From: Aliidiomarina maris
GTDB lineage: Bacteria; Pseudomonadota; Gammaproteobacteria; Enterobacterales; Alteromonadaceae
DNA length: 64,000 bases
Reading direction: 5' to 3'
NCBI RefSeq assembly: GCF_003987335.1
Contig: NZ_PIPK01000002.1
Coordinates: forward strand, 1-64,000
In this document: piece after piece, positions 34,042 to 45,914 of the stretch
Layout of the letters: the number at the start of each line of letters is the position of its first letter
Numbering within the stretch: position 1 is the first letter of the stretch
The notes under the pieces: model-generated
Database searches by the model: none
What the model was told of the DNA's origin: nothing
Seen by the model: the letters and a program-made list of their open reading frames with translations, nothing else
Translations under genes and position numbers: made by a program

Positions 34042-35253
34042 TTAGTCCGCTTGACGCCGCAAAAACGCTGGGATATCGAGGAAATCGGTGTCCGCTGACG
34101 GCTTACTTTTCGCCGCAGGTTTTTCCGCTACTTCCTGATGTTCCGCTTGCTCTTGCTTATACGCACGTGCCGTTGCTTCTTTGCTCATCGCGTAGCTGCC
34201 ACCACTGGTGTGGCTGCTATGGTTCGAGGTGCGTGCCCCTGTACCTTCGCTCTTCTGCGTATTGACCAAAGAAATGTCTGGTTTACGCTCAGCGCCGATA
34301 CCGGTGGCGACCACAGTCACTCGTAACTCGTCCGACATCTCAAGGTCGATAACAGTTCCCACAATCACGGTCGCGTTATCTGATGCAAATGCTTTGACGA
34401 TGTTACCCACGGTTTCAAATTCTTCAATGCTCATGTCCATACCGGCAGTCACATTGACCAGTACACCGCGTGCGCCAGACAAGTCGATATCTTCCAGCAA
34501 TGGGCTGTTGATGGCCATTTCAGCGGCTTCCTGAGCACGGTCTTCACCACGCGCCACGCCAGTCCCCATCATCGCGGTACCCATTTCACGCATAACCGCT
34601 TGGACGTCAGCAAAGTCGACGTTGATCAAGCCAGGGCGTGTAATCAGCTCAGCGATACCTTGCACTGCGCCAAGTAACACGTTGTTAGCGGCGCTAAATG
34701 CGTCCAACAAACTCGTGCCACGGCCAAGTACTTTAAGCAACTTCTCGTTTGGAATCGTAATCAGCGAGTCAACGTGTTCCGCTAATGCAGCAATACCTGC
34801 ATCGGCTGACGCCATACGCTTTTTACCTTCAAACGGAAACGGCTTGGTCACCACTGCCACGGTCAAAATGCCCAATTCTTTGGCCACTTCTGCAACTACT
34901 GGCGCTGCACCTGTGCCTGTACCGCCGCCCATACCCGCCGCAATAAATACCATATCGGCACCTTGCAGCTGACGTGCGAGCTCTTCGCGGTTTTCTTCCG
35001 CAGCTAAACGCCCAATTTCAGGGTTCGCGCCTGCACCTAAACCTTTGGTCACATCAACACCCAGTTGAATGGTGACATCGGCTTCATGGCGGCGTAACGC
35101 CTGTGCGTCTGTATTGGCGGCAATAAATTGCACACCTTCAATGGATTCACTCACCATGTGTTGAACGGCATTACCACCACCGCCACCAACACCGATGACC
35201 TTAATTACTGCATCGGACTCATAATTGTCCATTAGTTCAAACATGCTACTCAT
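34042..35253 (-). CDS. ftsZ: Cell division GTPase FtsZ
   Basis: The 403-residue tubulin homologue that forms the division ring. The N-terminus [26 protein letters not shown], the GTP signature [20 protein letters not shown] and the T7 loop [11 protein letters not shown] are visible. After a variable linker the C-terminal peptide [16 protein letters not shown] is present, which binds FtsA and ZipA. GGAGA precedes the first ATG. It follows ftsA by 82 bases. Confidence 0.98.
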   Translation of the reverse strand: MSSMFELMDNYESDAVIKVIGVGGGGGNAVQHMVSESIEGVQFIAANTDAQALRRHEADVTIQLGVDVTKGLGAGANPEIGRLAAEENREELARQLQGADMVFIAAGMGGGTGTGAAPVVAEVAKELGILTVAVVTKPFPFEGKKRMASADAGIAALAEHVDSLITIPNEKLLKVLGRGTSLLDAFSAANNVLLGAVQGIAELITRPGLINVDFADVQAVMREMGTAMMGTGVARGEDRAQEAAEMAINSPLLEDIDLSGARGVLVNVTAGMDMSIEEFETVGNIVKAFASDNATVIVGTVIDLEMSDELRVTVVATGIGAERKPDISLVNTQKSEGTGARTSNHSSHTSGGSYAMSKEATARAYKQEQAEHQEVAEKPAAKSKPSADTDFLDIPAFLRRQAD

Positions 35254-35335
35254 CGCTGTTCTCCAATTTCCTGCTTGCTTTTTTGTTACCCCAAAAAACT
35301 CTTTTCTTATGCTGCCACGCCCTTAGCCTGACAGA

Positions 35336-36571
35336 TTAAAACTCGCCTTTAAACCAGCTTTGCACGCGCTTCCACCAACGCGTGGTTTCGCTACGCTCAC
35401 GTTCCTTCAATTGCTCGTTCAGCTTTAATTGCCCAAACCGCAGCAAACCAACGCTGGTGGCGTAGCAAGGGTCACTGACATAGTCGGTTAACCCTTTGAC
35501 GTTCAACGGCTCGCCTAAGCGCACCGGCATCTGAAAAATTTCTTCGGCAAACTCAAGCGCACCTTCCATCTTGGAAGTGCCGCCCGTGAGTACCACACCC
35601 GCCGCGATTTGCTCGTCCAGGCCGCTCTTTTCGATTTCATCGCGCACCAGCTCAAATAGCTCTTGATAGCGCGGCTCCACCACTTCGGCCAAAATGTGGC
35701 GCGACATAGTACGCGAAGGACGCCCTCCAACGGAAGGGACTTCGATATTATCTTCTTGGCTGACCAATTGGCGCAGCGCGCAAGCGTACTGCACTTTAAT
35801 ATCTTCTGCGTGGCTTAGTGGCGTACGGAAGATCTTAGCGATATCGTTCGTGACTTGATTACCTGCCACGGGGATCACTGCGGTGTGACGTAGCACGCCG
35901 CCAGAGAACAAACTGATATCGATAGTACCGCCACCCATGTCGACCAAAGCACAACCCAATTCTTTCTCATCTTCAGTCAGTACCGCATAACTAGACGCCA
36001 AAGCCGAGAAAATCAAGGATTCGACCTTTAATTCGCAGCGTTCGACGGCTTTTTGGATATTTTTTGCCATGTCGTTCGCACAAGTGATGATATGCACCCG
36101 TGCTTCCATACGCACACCCGACATGCCGATTGGGCTTTTAATGCTCTCTTGTGAGTCAATCACGTATTCTTGCGGCAACACGTGCAGAATGCGACGTTCT
36201 TGAGCAATGGGTACGGACTTCGCTGCGTGAATCACGCTTTCAACGTCGTCTTGAGTCACTTCAGTTTCGTTAATCGGCACCATGCCATTTTCATTCTGGC
36301 AGCCAATATGACGACCTGAAATATTGAGGTAGACCGAAGACACGCGGCAGTCCGCCATCAATTCGGCTTCATCGATTGCCCGCTGAATCGATTGCACGAC
36401 TAAATTGAGGTCATTCACCCCGCCTTTGTCCATGCCTCGTGACGCAGTCACACCGACGCCCACAACACTGAGTTCGCCGTCAGGAAGCATTTCGCCGATG
36501 AGCGCCACCACTTTGCTGGTGCCGACATCGAGGCTGACAATCATCTTGTCTTCGTCTGTCTTTACAATCAC
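35336..36571 (-). CDS. ftsA: Cell division protein FtsA
   Basis: The actin-like membrane tether of FtsZ. The 411-residue protein begins MIVKTDEDKMIVSLDVGTSKVVALIGE (GTG start) and has the phosphate loops DMGGGTIDISLF and VLTGGTSKMEG. The C-terminal amphipathic helix reads TTRWWKRVQSWFKGEF. Its start lies three bases after the ftsQ stop. Confidence 0.97.
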   Translation of the reverse strand: MIVKTDEDKMIVSLDVGTSKVVALIGEMLPDGELSVVGVGVTASRGMDKGGVNDLNLVVQSIQRAIDEAELMADCRVSSVYLNISGRHIGCQNENGMVPINETEVTQDDVESVIHAAKSVPIAQERRILHVLPQEYVIDSQESIKSPIGMSGVRMEARVHIITCANDMAKNIQKAVERCELKVESLIFSALASSYAVLTEDEKELGCALVDMGGGTIDISLFSGGVLRHTAVIPVAGNQVTNDIAKIFRTPLSHAEDIKVQYACALRQLVSQEDNIEVPSVGGRPSRTMSRHILAEVVEPRYQELFELVRDEIEKSGLDEQIAAGVVLTGGTSKMEGALEFAEEIFQMPVRLGEPLNVKGLTDYVSDPCYATSVGLLRFGQLKLNEQLKERERSETTRWWKRVQSWFKGEF

Positions 36572-36574
36572 TGT

Positions 36575-37321
36575 CTATTCACCTGCTTGTTTGTCTCGCC
36601 ACCCTACCGCGACGCCTGTGTCATAACGTAAGTCGACATACTCAATTTCGCGCTCGTCGGCATTACGTAACCTACTATGTAAATCAATAAACCTCTGGAT
36701 GCGCTGTAAGCGCGCCTCACGCCCCAAGCGCAAGGTAATTCCGTTGTCTAGCTGCACATCAACTGAAAACCGCTCCGTCATGCTTAGCTCAGCCACCCCG
36801 TAACCATTCAGGGTCAATAACTCTTTCACTCGTTCGTACTGGTGAATCACTTCATCGACATCATTCACCGGGCCGCGTAAATGCGGCAATTGTCCTTCAA
36901 CTTGCTCTACCCGTCCGTCAAACACCTGGCCTTGCGTATTGAGCAAGGCGCTATCATTCCAGATGGCCATCGGCGTTTGCTCAACCACATAAATGCGCAA
37001 GCGTCCTGGCCATTCCTTTCGCACCGCCGCGCTGTATATCCATGGCAAGGCCTCAACCCGAGCTTTCAAGGTCGCCACATCGGCGGCAAAAAAGCTGCCA
37101 ACCTCCTCGGCAATTAGCGCCTCTCGCACTTCATCCACCGAGGTGTAATGCAAGTCGCCTTGCAATACGATGGCGTCTAATGGCACTTGCTGTTCGTCCA
37201 TTAAGGTTGCATGGACCCAGCGCCCGGCTATCACAAGTGCGGTAATCAACAGCACCAGCGACAAGAGCCCGAGCCAAAAGTCCCAGCGAATGGCGCGCCA
37301 ATCTACCGCCATACGCATCAC
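36575..37321 (-). CDS. ftsQ: Cell division protein FtsQ
   Basis: A bitopic protein of about 247 residues linking early and late divisome proteins. It has a short cytoplasmic N-terminus, a membrane helix (FWLGLLSLVLLITALVIAG), a POTRA domain (VPLDAIVLQGDLHYTSVDEVREAL) and a beta domain (AAVRKEWPGRLRIYVVEQTPMAIWN). Start is the GTG at 37321 or the ATG at 37318, which overlaps the ddl stop by one base. Confidence 0.95.
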   Translation of the reverse strand: MMRMAVDWRAIRWDFWLGLLSLVLLITALVIAGRWVHATLMDEQQVPLDAIVLQGDLHYTSVDEVREALIAEEVGSFFAADVATLKARVEALPWIYSAAVRKEWPGRLRIYVVEQTPMAIWNDSALLNTQGQVFDGRVEQVEGQLPHLRGPVNDVDEVIHQYERVKELLTLNGYGVAELSMTERFSVDVQLDNGITLRLGREARLQRIQRFIDLHSRLRNADEREIEYVDLRYDTGVAVGWRDKQAGE

Positions 37322-38268
37322 CCCAGAACGCCAGGTGCCTTGTCAGCTACTTGCGCGCCGTCCAGGATACGCACCACTAATTGGCTAAAACTCATGCCCT
37401 GCTGCTTGGCCGCCATCGGCACTAAGCTTTTTGTGGTCATTCCCGGCGCCATATTCACTTCTAACAACTGCAGTTCGCCATGTTGATCTTGCTTGATATC
37501 AACGCGGCCCCAGCCACGCCCGCCAACTGCGGCAAAGGCTTCTAACGCCAAGGTGCGAAGCTGTTGTTCAAGTTCAGCACTTACCGGCGCAGGGCAAATA
37601 TATTCCGTGGTATTGTCTTGGTACTTCGCTGCGTAATCGTAAAATGCATGTGGCGTGCGCACTTCAATCGCAGGCAAGGCTTCGCCATCAACCACCGCGA
37701 CCGTATATTCAGCGCCATGCAACCACTGCTCGACCAAAATTTCACTGTCGTAATGCAGCGCCTCGGTCAACGCATGCTGCAATTCTTCTGCATTATTGGC
37801 TTGGGCCATACCCACACTTGACCCTTCCTGGCTTGGCTTCACCATGACTTTGCCACCTAATTGCGCCAGCAATTGGGTTAGGTCGACCTGTTGCCAGGTT
37901 GCTGCGTGTAACACCGCACTTGCGGCTGTTGGTAACCCCATGCCACGCCATAAGTACTTAGTGCGTGCTTTGTCCATGGCCAACGCGCAGGCCATCACAC
38001 CGCTGCCGGTATAGGGCAAACCGAGGGCTTCAAGCAAAGCCTGCATGTGCCCATCTTCACCACCACGGCCATGCAAAGCTATAAATACACGTTCATAACC
38101 CAGCGCTCGTAACTGCAACACATCCGTGCTGGCAGGGTCGACCCAATGGGCATCAACACCCGCAGCTTGTAACCCTTCTGTCACTGCCGCACCTGAACGC
38201 AATGACACTTCACGTTCTGCCGACGTGCCGCCGGCTAATACCGCAACTTTGCCAAACTTATGCGTCAT
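37318..38268 (-). CDS. ddl: D-alanine--D-alanine ligase
   Basis: This ATP-grasp enzyme of 316 residues makes D-Ala-D-Ala for the peptidoglycan precursor. It has the N-terminal [18 protein letters not shown], the [15 protein letters not shown] region, [14 protein letters not shown], and the C-terminal metal-binding [14 protein letters not shown] chose the ATG at 38268, which overlaps the murC end by 11 bases; the longer frame is inside murC. Confidence 0.96.
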   Translation of the reverse strand: MTHKFGKVAVLAGGTSAEREVSLRSGAAVTEGLQAAGVDAHWVDPASTDVLQLRALGYERVFIALHGRGGEDGHMQALLEALGLPYTGSGVMACALAMDKARTKYLWRGMGLPTAASAVLHAATWQQVDLTQLLAQLGGKVMVKPSQEGSSVGMAQANNAEELQHALTEALHYDSEILVEQWLHGAEYTVAVVDGEALPAIEVRTPHAFYDYAAKYQDNTTEYICPAPVSAELEQQLRTLALEAFAAVGGRGWGRVDIKQDQHGELQLLEVNMAPGMTTKSLVPMAAKQQGMSFSQLVVRILDGAQVADKAPGVLG

Positions 38269-39730
38269 GCTCGCCCCCTTGCCCCTGTAAAGCTTGAGGC
38301 TGCAACTGGGTAGCATGTAATTCACGTGCTAGCGCGCCAACATTGCCCGCACCTTGAGTCAACACGATATCGCCCGGTTGCACCACGTCGGCTAAACGCG
38401 AAGCCAGTTCTTCCACGCGCTTGACATAGACCGGCTCTAAACCCGCCTGTTGACGTAACGAGCGACATAATGAACGGCTGTCCGCACCAGCAATCGGCTC
38501 TTCACCGGCGCCATATACTTCAAGCAACAGCAAGGCGTCGGTGTCACTGAGCACTTCAACAAAGTCTTCATATAAGTCGCGTGTGCGGCTGTAGCGGTGT
38601 GGTTGAAAACACATCACTAAACGACGCTCTGGCCAGCCTGAACGCACTGCGGCAATGGTCGCAGCCACTTCGCTGGGGTGGTGACCGTAATCATCCACCA
38701 ACATCACATCGCCGCCACCCAGTGGGTAGGTGCCATAATGCTGGAAGCGTCGCCCGATGCCTTCAAAGCTCAGTAGCGCTTGTTTAATGGCCGCATCATC
38801 AATACCTTCATCAGTGGCTACCGCTATGGCAGCAAGGGCATTAAGTACATTGTGGCGACCGGGTAAATTCAGGGCCAATGCCAACGGCTGGTGACCTTTA
38901 CGCTCAACCACAAATTGGCTCTGATTGCCTTGCTGCGCGTACTGCGTGGCACGTACGTCCGCTTGCTGATTAAACCCATAAGAAATAATCTGACGCCCAA
39001 CGCGCGGTAATAAATCGCAAATGACTGGGTCGTCGGTGCACATCACTGCGACACCGTAAAACGGTAAATTATGCAAAAAGTCGACAAAGGTCTCCTGCAC
39101 CCGGCTAAAGTCACCGCCGTAGGTGTCCATATGGTCGGCTTCAATATTCGTCACTACCGATACCATTGGCTGTAAATGCAAAAATGACGCATCACTTTCG
39201 TCCGCTTCGGCAACTAAATACTTGCTACTGCCAAGGCGCGCATTACTGCCTGCACTATTTAACAAACCACCGATCACAAACGTCGGGTCACGCTCAGCGG
39301 CTGCGAAAATACTCGCGATCAGGCTGGTGGTGGTAGTTTTACCATGGGTGCCCGCCACCGCGATGCCATGACGAAAACGCATCAACTCTGCCAACATTTC
39401 AGCTCGGCGCACCACTGGAATTAACTGCGATTTCGCTTCTGCTAATTCAGGGTTAGAGGCTTTAATCGCCGATGAGACTACCACCACATTAGCGGCATGC
39501 ACGTGCTCAGCAGCGTGGCCAATCTTGATGCAAGCGCCGAGGCTACGCAAACGTGAGGTATTGGCATTGTCAGCAATATCTGAGCCTGAAATATCATAGC
39601 CTTGGTTGAGCAATACTTCGGCAATACCTGCCATGCCCGCGCCCCCAATACCAACAAAGTGGATGCGCTTGACTCGGCGCATACCAGGCACTCGGCTATT
39701 TGCGTTCGTTTTGGTTGTAACTAGGCTCAT
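38258..39730 (-). CDS. murC: UDP-N-acetylmuramate--L-alanine ligase
   Basis: The first amino-acid ligase of the muropeptide pathway, 490 residues. The Rossmann start [22 protein letters not shown], the ATP loop [16 protein letters not shown] and the [14 protein letters not shown] motif near 350 are all present. It overlaps murG by ATGA. Confidence 0.97.
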   Translation of the reverse strand: MSLVTTKTNANSRVPGMRRVKRIHFVGIGGAGMAGIAEVLLNQGYDISGSDIADNANTSRLRSLGACIKIGHAAEHVHAANVVVVSSAIKASNPELAEAKSQLIPVVRRAEMLAELMRFRHGIAVAGTHGKTTTTSLIASIFAAAERDPTFVIGGLLNSAGSNARLGSSKYLVAEADESDASFLHLQPMVSVVTNIEADHMDTYGGDFSRVQETFVDFLHNLPFYGVAVMCTDDPVICDLLPRVGRQIISYGFNQQADVRATQYAQQGNQSQFVVERKGHQPLALALNLPGRHNVLNALAAIAVATDEGIDDAAIKQALLSFEGIGRRFQHYGTYPLGGGDVMLVDDYGHHPSEVAATIAAVRSGWPERRLVMCFQPHRYSRTRDLYEDFVEVLSDTDALLLLEVYGAGEEPIAGADSRSLCRSLRQQAGLEPVYVKRVEELASRLADVVQPGDIVLTQGAGNVGALARELHATQLQPQALQGQGGEHDA

Positions 39731-40833
39731 ACAGCGGCCTTCTTATTCATTAATTGATAACAATGGGCAACAATCTTTGCCGTTGCCTCGGGTTGCGACA
39801 CACTGCGCGCCTTAGCGCCCATGTCGCGAATTTTATCTGGCACCGCATACAGCTCTTCCAGCGTGGTCAGCAAATGTTCAGCCGTTAACTTCGGCTGTGG
39901 GATCAACACCCCAGCATGGGCCATCACCAGCACCTCTGCGTTGCGGGTCTGGTGGTCGTCAACCGCGTGCGGATAGGGCACCAAGATGCTGGCAATCCCC
40001 GCAGCCGCAACTTCAGCGACTGTCAGAGCCCCCGCGCGACAGATGATTAAGTCATGATGTGCATAGGCTTTGGCCATATCATCAATAAACTCATGCACGC
40101 TGACACGCACCGAACTTGGGCACTGTGCGTAACGTGCCAGAGTCTCTTGGGCACGGCCTTTACCCACTTGATGGGTGACCTTGATGTCGCTGTGGGGCCA
40201 TTTCGCCAGCGCAGCTGGCACTTGCTCGTTCAATACTTGCGCGCCCAAGCTGCCACCTACCACCAACACACGCATCGGTTGCTCGCCACGCTTGGCGTCT
40301 TGGTTGGCACTAAACACTTGTTCACGCACTGGGTTACCCACCCACTGCGCCCCGCTTAGGACGTCTTTGGCCGCAGCAAAGCCCAATAAAGTGCGTTGTG
40401 CGATTTTTGCCAATAACTTATTGGTCAAGCCTGGCGCCGCATTCTGTTCATGAATAAGTAACGGCACCCCACTTAAGCGTGCGGCGACCCCACCTGGGCC
40501 CGCGGTATAACCGCCGAACCCCAATACTAAGTCGGCCTGTTGCTGGCGAATTAAGCGTCGAGCTTTGAACACAGCAGCCAGTAAACTAAACGGCGCTTTC
40601 ACATACCCAAGCAGCCCGTTACCACGCAAACCTTGCTGCGCCATGCAATGAAACTCGAATCCTGCTGCCGGCACCAAACGCGCTTCAATCCGCTCAGCCG
40701 TGCCAACCCAGCTCACGTGGTGCCCGGCTGCACGCAGCGTTTCTGCCACCGCGAGGGCTGGAAATACGTGCCCACCGGTGCCGCCCGCAAAAATCACGAT
40801 GCGCTTAGTGCTTAATCCATTGACGTCGCTCAT
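39727..40833 (-). CDS. murG: N-acetylglucosaminyltransferase MurG
   Basis: Transfers GlcNAc from UDP-GlcNAc to lipid I on the inner face of the membrane, forming lipid II. The 368-residue GT-B enzyme shows [50 protein letters not shown] and the acceptor and UDP motif [15 protein letters not shown]. It overlaps ftsW by four bases and murC by four bases. Confidence 0.97.
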   Translation of the reverse strand: MSDVNGLSTKRIVIFAGGTGGHVFPALAVAETLRAAGHHVSWVGTAERIEARLVPAAGFEFHCMAQQGLRGNGLLGYVKAPFSLLAAVFKARRLIRQQQADLVLGFGGYTAGPGGVAARLSGVPLLIHEQNAAPGLTNKLLAKIAQRTLLGFAAAKDVLSGAQWVGNPVREQVFSANQDAKRGEQPMRVLVVGGSLGAQVLNEQVPAALAKWPHSDIKVTHQVGKGRAQETLARYAQCPSSVRVSVHEFIDDMAKAYAHHDLIICRAGALTVAEVAAAGIASILVPYPHAVDDHQTRNAEVLVMAHAGVLIPQPKLTAEHLLTTLEELYAVPDKIRDMGAKARSVSQPEATAKIVAHCYQLMNKKAAV

Positions 40834-42068
40834 TGCGCACCTCCACGGACCCGGCTGACCGGCTTCTGCCCGGGGTCACGATAATTCACCCGCAACTCGT
40901 AATCGATGCGCAGCAAAATAGCGAGTGCAATGGTCATGGCTAACAAGCTACTACCGCCGTAACTAATAAAAGGAATGGTTAAGCCTTTGGTAGGAATAAG
41001 CCCTGCGGCTGCACCGACGTTGACCATGGTCTGAAAGCCAAACCAAATACCAATGCCGTGGGCTAAGTAACCAGAGAATGGCCGCTTTTGACGCAATGCA
41101 CGCTGACCCAAAAATAGCGCCTTTACCACTAAAGCGAACAATAATAATACCGTAACCACGACGCCGATAAAACCAAGTTCCTCGGCCATAATCGAAATAA
41201 TAAAGTCGGTATGTGCTTCAGGCAGATACTGTAGCTTTTGCACACTGTTGCCCAGCCCTTGTCCGAACCAGTCGCCGCGGCCAAATGCCATCAGCGATTG
41301 GGTCAGCTGATAACCACTGCCAAAGGGGTCATCCCAGGGGCTCCAGAATGAGGTCACCCGGCGCATCCGGTAAGGCTCAATAATAATCAGCAGCAATAAT
41401 GCGATAAGCAGCGTCAGCGCCACCGCGAAGAACTGCATAATTCGCGCGCCCGCTAAGAACAACATACCCATGCTAGTCATCGCAACTACCACCACAGTAC
41501 CGAGGTCCGGCTGCAGGAGCAGCAGCATACTGATAAAGCCGAGCAGAATAAGAGCCTTAAAGAAGCCCTTTAAGTTCTTTCGCACTTCGTCATGACGCCG
41601 GTGCAAATAACTGGCAAGGAACACGAAAAAGAATAGTTTCGCAAATTCTGCGACCTGCAACGTCATCGGGCCAATCCGAATCCATCGTGTCGCCGCGTTC
41701 ACGGTGTGGCCGACAAATAACACCGCAATTAACATCACGATAGCGGCTAAGCACAACCAACCGTTCATTTGCTCCCAGCGCGACATCGGCTGGGTCAGAA
41801 CCACGCCAGCCACCACCAGGCTAAACGCCATATACATGCCGTGGCGCAGCATAAAGTAGAATGGATTCCCGGTTAACCGCTCACCAACCGGCATCGATGC
41901 TGACGTCACCATAACCAAGCCTAACGCCGCCAACGCCAGCATAATTAATAACAGCTGACGGTCATATAACAGGTTGCTTTGTTGACTCGCATACCAGCCT
42001 TTTATGCGTTGCCAGGTACCCGCTGCGACCGGCATTTGGAGTTCAAGTTGCTGTTCACGTGACGCCAT
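40830..42068 (-). CDS. ftsW: Peptidoglycan glycosyltransferase FtsW
   Basis: The 412-residue SEDS protein with about ten helices that polymerises lipid II at the septum together with FtsI. Family blocks are visible: LLLQPDLGTVVVVAMTSMGMLFLAGA and LGFIGVVVTVLLL...LIPTKGLTIPFISYGGSSL. The ATG at 42068 (MASREQQLE...) overlaps the murD end by 14 bases; a longer frame to 42119 is unlikely. Confidence 0.96.
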   Translation of the reverse strand: MASREQQLELQMPVAAGTWQRIKGWYASQQSNLLYDRQLLLIMLALAALGLVMVTSASMPVGERLTGNPFYFMLRHGMYMAFSLVVAGVVLTQPMSRWEQMNGWLCLAAIVMLIAVLFVGHTVNAATRWIRIGPMTLQVAEFAKLFFFVFLASYLHRRHDEVRKNLKGFFKALILLGFISMLLLLQPDLGTVVVVAMTSMGMLFLAGARIMQFFAVALTLLIALLLLIIIEPYRMRRVTSFWSPWDDPFGSGYQLTQSLMAFGRGDWFGQGLGNSVQKLQYLPEAHTDFIISIMAEELGFIGVVVTVLLLFALVVKALFLGQRALRQKRPFSGYLAHGIGIWFGFQTMVNVGAAAGLIPTKGLTIPFISYGGSSLLAMTIALAILLRIDYELRVNYRDPGQKPVSRVRGGAQ

Positions 42069-43410
42069 GGACAGCCTCCACAGCGGCAATAAATACGTCA
42101 CCGCGCTGTTGGTAATCATTGAACATATCGAGGCTAGCGCAGGCTGGTGACAACAGCACCAAACTACCTTTGCTGGCCAGGCTGGCCGCTTTTTTCACGG
42201 CTTGAGACATGCTGCTCACTTGGTGACTGCCAGCTTTTAACGCCGCAATCGCAGGGCCGTCTTTACCTAACGTAATCAGCTCATCTACCTGCGCTAATAC
42301 CGGCTTGAGTTCGTTTAAATCCGCACCTTTGGCGTCGCCGCCCGCAATCAAAATCAACTTACCTGTCACATCAGCTCGCAACCCTTCGACAGCCGCCGCT
42401 GCTGCGCCAATATTGGTGGCTTTAGAATCGTTAATCCAACGCACATGCTTAGCGTCTTTAACTAGCTGGCAACGGTGTTTCAGCGCTTGGAAGCTTGTGG
42501 CGGCTTGGGCTGCACGTTCAAGATCAACGCCCAAGGCAGCCACTAAGGCTAAACTCGCCATCACGTTGGCTTTATTGTACTCACCGGGCAAGCTTAAGCG
42601 TTGGGTCGCCACCAAAGGCTGACCGTTGAAGCAAATAAATTCGTCGCCGCCTTGTAGTTCTAATGCGAAATTTTGATCATCGTCCTGCAACCCGAAACTA
42701 ACCGTATGTTGCAATGCCCGCACACGGCTTGGCAGCGTACGCTTGTCATCGCGGTTAAACACTAATACTTCAGCGCGACGATAAATTCGGTTTTTGGTCA
42801 GTGCATACGCATCTAAACTCGGGTAGCGGTCCATATGGTCAGCACTGATATTCAGCACCGTGGCCGCAGCTAAGTTCAAGCTATGGGTTTGCTCTAGTTG
42901 GAAGCTGGAAAGCTCGAGCACCATGCAATCATGCTCGGCGCTAAATAAGTCCAGTGCTGGGGTGCCTATATTGCCGCCCAACCCAACGTCACGACCACAT
43001 TCGCGTAGCATATGAGTGACTAACGACACCACCGTCGACTTCCCGTTTGACCCGGTGACACCAATCACTGGCACCCGCACTAAGCGTGCAAATAATTCGA
43101 TATCAGAAATGAACTCAACCCCAGCGTCACGCGCCATTAGCAGCGCGGGGTCTTTAAATGCTAAGCCTGGGCTCATAATGACTAAATCAAGGCTTAACAA
43201 AGCTTCAAGATCTAGCGCGCCGAGGTATTGCTCGCACGCAGCCAGTGCTGGTTCGGCTTGCAGTTTTTGTACACTCTCAGCGCGTGTGTCCATCAGCACT
43301 GGCGACAACCCATGACCCAGCAAAAAGCGCGCAGCCGATAGCCCGGTCAAACCTAGACCCAGCACGCCAATACGCTCATATGCTTGCAATGTGGTTGTAA
43401 CCTGCATCAT
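42055..43410 (-). CDS. murD: UDP-N-acetylmuramoylalanine--D-glutamate ligase
   Basis: Adds D-Glu to UDP-MurNAc-Ala. The 451-residue enzyme has the N-terminal RIGVLGLGLTGLSAARFLLGHG, the ATP loop GVTGSNGKSTVVSL, and WINDSKATNIGAAAAAVEGL. Its start adjoins the mraY stop with no spacer. Confidence 0.96.
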   Translation of the reverse strand: MMQVTTTLQAYERIGVLGLGLTGLSAARFLLGHGLSPVLMDTRAESVQKLQAEPALAACEQYLGALDLEALLSLDLVIMSPGLAFKDPALLMARDAGVEFISDIELFARLVRVPVIGVTGSNGKSTVVSLVTHMLRECGRDVGLGGNIGTPALDLFSAEHDCMVLELSSFQLEQTHSLNLAAATVLNISADHMDRYPSLDAYALTKNRIYRRAEVLVFNRDDKRTLPSRVRALQHTVSFGLQDDDQNFALELQGGDEFICFNGQPLVATQRLSLPGEYNKANVMASLALVAALGVDLERAAQAATSFQALKHRCQLVKDAKHVRWINDSKATNIGAAAAAVEGLRADVTGKLILIAGGDAKGADLNELKPVLAQVDELITLGKDGPAIAALKAGSHQVSSMSQAVKKAASLASKGSLVLLSPACASLDMFNDYQQRGDVFIAAVEAVHGVT

Positions 43411-44493
43411 TTACCTTAATTTCAATGTGGCTAGGCCAATCAGCACCAGCACCAAAGACAAAATCCAGAAACGCACGATCACGCGGGGTTCCGGCCAACC
43501 TTTCAGCTCATAATGGTGATGAATCGGCGCCATTCTAAACACACGCTTACCGCGCATTTTGTAAGAACCCACCTGCAGCATGACGGATAAGGTTTCCATC
43601 ACGAATACGCCGCCCATAATCAGTAACACTAATTCTTGGCGCACTAAAATCGCGATAATGCCTAACGCTGCGCCAAGCGCCAACGACCCGACATCGCCCA
43701 TAAATACTTGGGCTGGGTAGGTGTTAAACCAAAGAAACCCAAGCCCGGCACCACAGATAGCCGCGCACACGACGGTGAGCTCCGCAGCCTGAGGAATATA
43801 AGGAATTTGAAGATATGCAGAGAAATTGACGTTACCCGTGACGTAGGCAAATACACCTAATGCGCCAGCCACCATCACCGTTGGCATAATCGCTAACCCA
43901 TCCAGGCCGTCGGTTAAATTAACCGCGTTACTGGTGCCCACAATTACAAAGTACGCCAGCAGAATGTAGAGCGCGCCGAGTTGCGGCATCACGTCTTTGA
44001 CAAAAGGAATCAGTAACGCAGTTTCAGCGTCCTGGCCTGCGGTGTAGAACAAATACACAGCGACCGTACCCGCGATGACCGACTGCCAGAAGTATTTCCA
44101 GCGCGCGATTAAGCCAGCAGGGTCTTTGCGCACGACTTTGCGATAATCGTCAATGAAGCCAACAATACCGAAGCCGCCAATCACCACTAACGTTACCCAG
44201 ACATAGCGGTTACTTAAATCTGCCCACAGCAATACCGATATGAAGATCGCCATTAAAATCAGTAAGCCACCCATTGTTGGCGTGCCTGATTTACTTAAAT
44301 GACTTTGGGGCCCGTCGTCACGTACGGTTTGCCCGACCTGTAAACGTTGCAGGCCAACGATAACTTTCGGGCCGAGCCACAGCGACAGCATTAATGCAGT
44401 TAAAATACCTAAAATGACGCGCATAGTCAGGTATTGCACCACATTGAAGCCGGTGTAATAGAGTTGTAGGTAATCAGCTAGCCAAACTAACAT
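43411..44493 (-). CDS. mraY: Phospho-MurNAc-pentapeptide translocase MraY
   Basis: The integral membrane enzyme of 360 residues, about ten helices, that makes lipid I from UDP-MurNAc-pentapeptide and undecaprenyl phosphate. Signature loops [33 protein letters not shown] and [19 protein letters not shown] are visible. It overlaps murF by seven bases. Confidence 0.97.
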   Translation of the reverse strand: MLVWLADYLQLYYTGFNVVQYLTMRVILGILTALMLSLWLGPKVIVGLQRLQVGQTVRDDGPQSHLSKSGTPTMGGLLILMAIFISVLLWADLSNRYVWVTLVVIGGFGIVGFIDDYRKVVRKDPAGLIARWKYFWQSVIAGTVAVYLFYTAGQDAETALLIPFVKDVMPQLGALYILLAYFVIVGTSNAVNLTDGLDGLAIMPTVMVAGALGVFAYVTGNVNFSAYLQIPYIPQAAELTVVCAAICGAGLGFLWFNTYPAQVFMGDVGSLALGAALGIIAILVRQELVLLIMGGVFVMETLSVMLQVGSYKMRGKRVFRMAPIHHHYELKGWPEPRVIVRFWILSLVLVLIGLATLKLR

Positions 44494-45914
44494 GCGGTGC
44501 TCCCCTGATTGGTCTGTGAAGCCCGCGTAATCAGTGCTTCTACGACTCGTTCCATACGGGCGCTACGCGAGCCCTTAACTAAAATGGTGAGTTCTTGTTG
44601 TTGTGTCATTGTCTCTACTAGCGCTGCAACCAGCGCGTCTTGATGGTCAAAATGTTGACCGCCATGGCCATTAAAGGTTTCGCTCGCACTTTGGCTGAGC
44701 ACGCCAAGGGTAAATAAATTATCGATACCAGCCTGAATACCGTGGGCGCCGACTTCTTCATGATATTCCCGCGCATGCGCGCCCAGTTCACCCATATCAC
44801 CCAGTACCATTACTCGGTAGCCGTTGAAGCTCGCCAACGCATCAATCGCCGCTTTGGCTGACGCGACATTGGCATTGTAGGTGTCGTCAATAATTCTCAG
44901 GTTGGGTCGCACTGTGTGTACATTCATGCGCCCCGGCACTGGCTGAATACTGGCAATACCGCTGGCAATCGACTCTATGTTGACCCCAAGCTCGCTACAA
45001 AGTGCCGCCGCCGCAACGGCATTTGCGACATTGTGCTCACCAGGGATTGGCACTTTAACCGGTTGACGCTTATCGCCTAAACATAAGGTAAAGGCTGCAC
45101 AGCCCTGGGCGTCGAGTTGAATATCCTGCGCCCAAATATCCGCTTGTACTTGTTTCGGCAACTCAGGGTTGGCGACCGCAAACACTTTATGTTGGCGTTG
45201 GGCATATTCTTGTAGCCAAAATGAATGAAAGCGCGAATTGCCATTGGTCCAAATTACGCCATTGGCAGGTAAGCCTTTGGCAATTTCTGATTTGGCATGG
45301 GCAACGCCCCAGATATCGCCAAAACCTTCAACATGGGCAGGCGACACATTGTTGATTAACGCTACGTCAGGCTTGGTCAGCCCTGTGGTATAAGCAATTT
45401 CGCCGCGATGGTTAGCGCCCAATTCTATCACCGCGTAATCATGTTCAGGGGTGAGGTTGAGCAAGGTCAGCGGTACGCCAATATCGTTGTTAAAGTTACC
45501 TTGGGTGGCGAGTACTTTTCCGTGCTGGCGTAAAATAGCCGCGCACATTTCTTTGACGGTGGTTTTACCGCTACTGCCGGTCATTGCAATGGTTTTGACT
45601 TCGCAACGCTGCTTCACGGCTGCTGCTAGCTGACCTAACGCGTAACGGGTGTCTTTGACCACAATCACTGGCGCATCGAGTTTAAGTGCATGCATGCTTA
45701 TCACCGCAACGGCGCCATCTTGAATGGCTTGTGCGGCGTAATCATGGCCGTCAAAGCGCGGGCCTTGAATCGCTATAAACAAATCGCCAGCTTGCACGTC
45801 ACGCGAGTCGATAGTGACTCGGTTAATCACCGCATCGCTTGTAGTTTCCGATCCGTTTAGTTGTAATTCCCCTGTGACCGCTTCTGCGACCCAGGCTAAG
45901 TCGACGGCTATCAT
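44487..45914 (-). CDS. murF: UDP-MurNAc-tripeptide--D-Ala-D-Ala ligase
   Basis: Completes the cytoplasmic pentapeptide precursor. The 475-residue enzyme has the N-terminal uridine domain ([18 protein letters not shown]), the ATP loop [29 protein letters not shown] and [15 protein letters not shown]. The start overlaps murE by ATGA. Confidence 0.96.
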   Translation of the reverse strand: MIAVDLAWVAEAVTGELQLNGSETTSDAVINRVTIDSRDVQAGDLFIAIQGPRFDGHDYAAQAIQDGAVAVISMHALKLDAPVIVVKDTRYALGQLAAAVKQRCEVKTIAMTGSSGKTTVKEMCAAILRQHGKVLATQGNFNNDIGVPLTLLNLTPEHDYAVIELGANHRGEIAYTTGLTKPDVALINNVSPAHVEGFGDIWGVAHAKSEIAKGLPANGVIWTNGNSRFHSFWLQEYAQRQHKVFAVANPELPKQVQADIWAQDIQLDAQGCAAFTLCLGDKRQPVKVPIPGEHNVANAVAAAALCSELGVNIESIASGIASIQPVPGRMNVHTVRPNLRIIDDTYNANVASAKAAIDALASFNGYRVMVLGDMGELGAHAREYHEEVGAHGIQAGIDNLFTLGVLSQSASETFNGHGGQHFDHQDALVAALVETMTQQQELTILVKGSRSARMERVVEALITRASQTNQGSTAC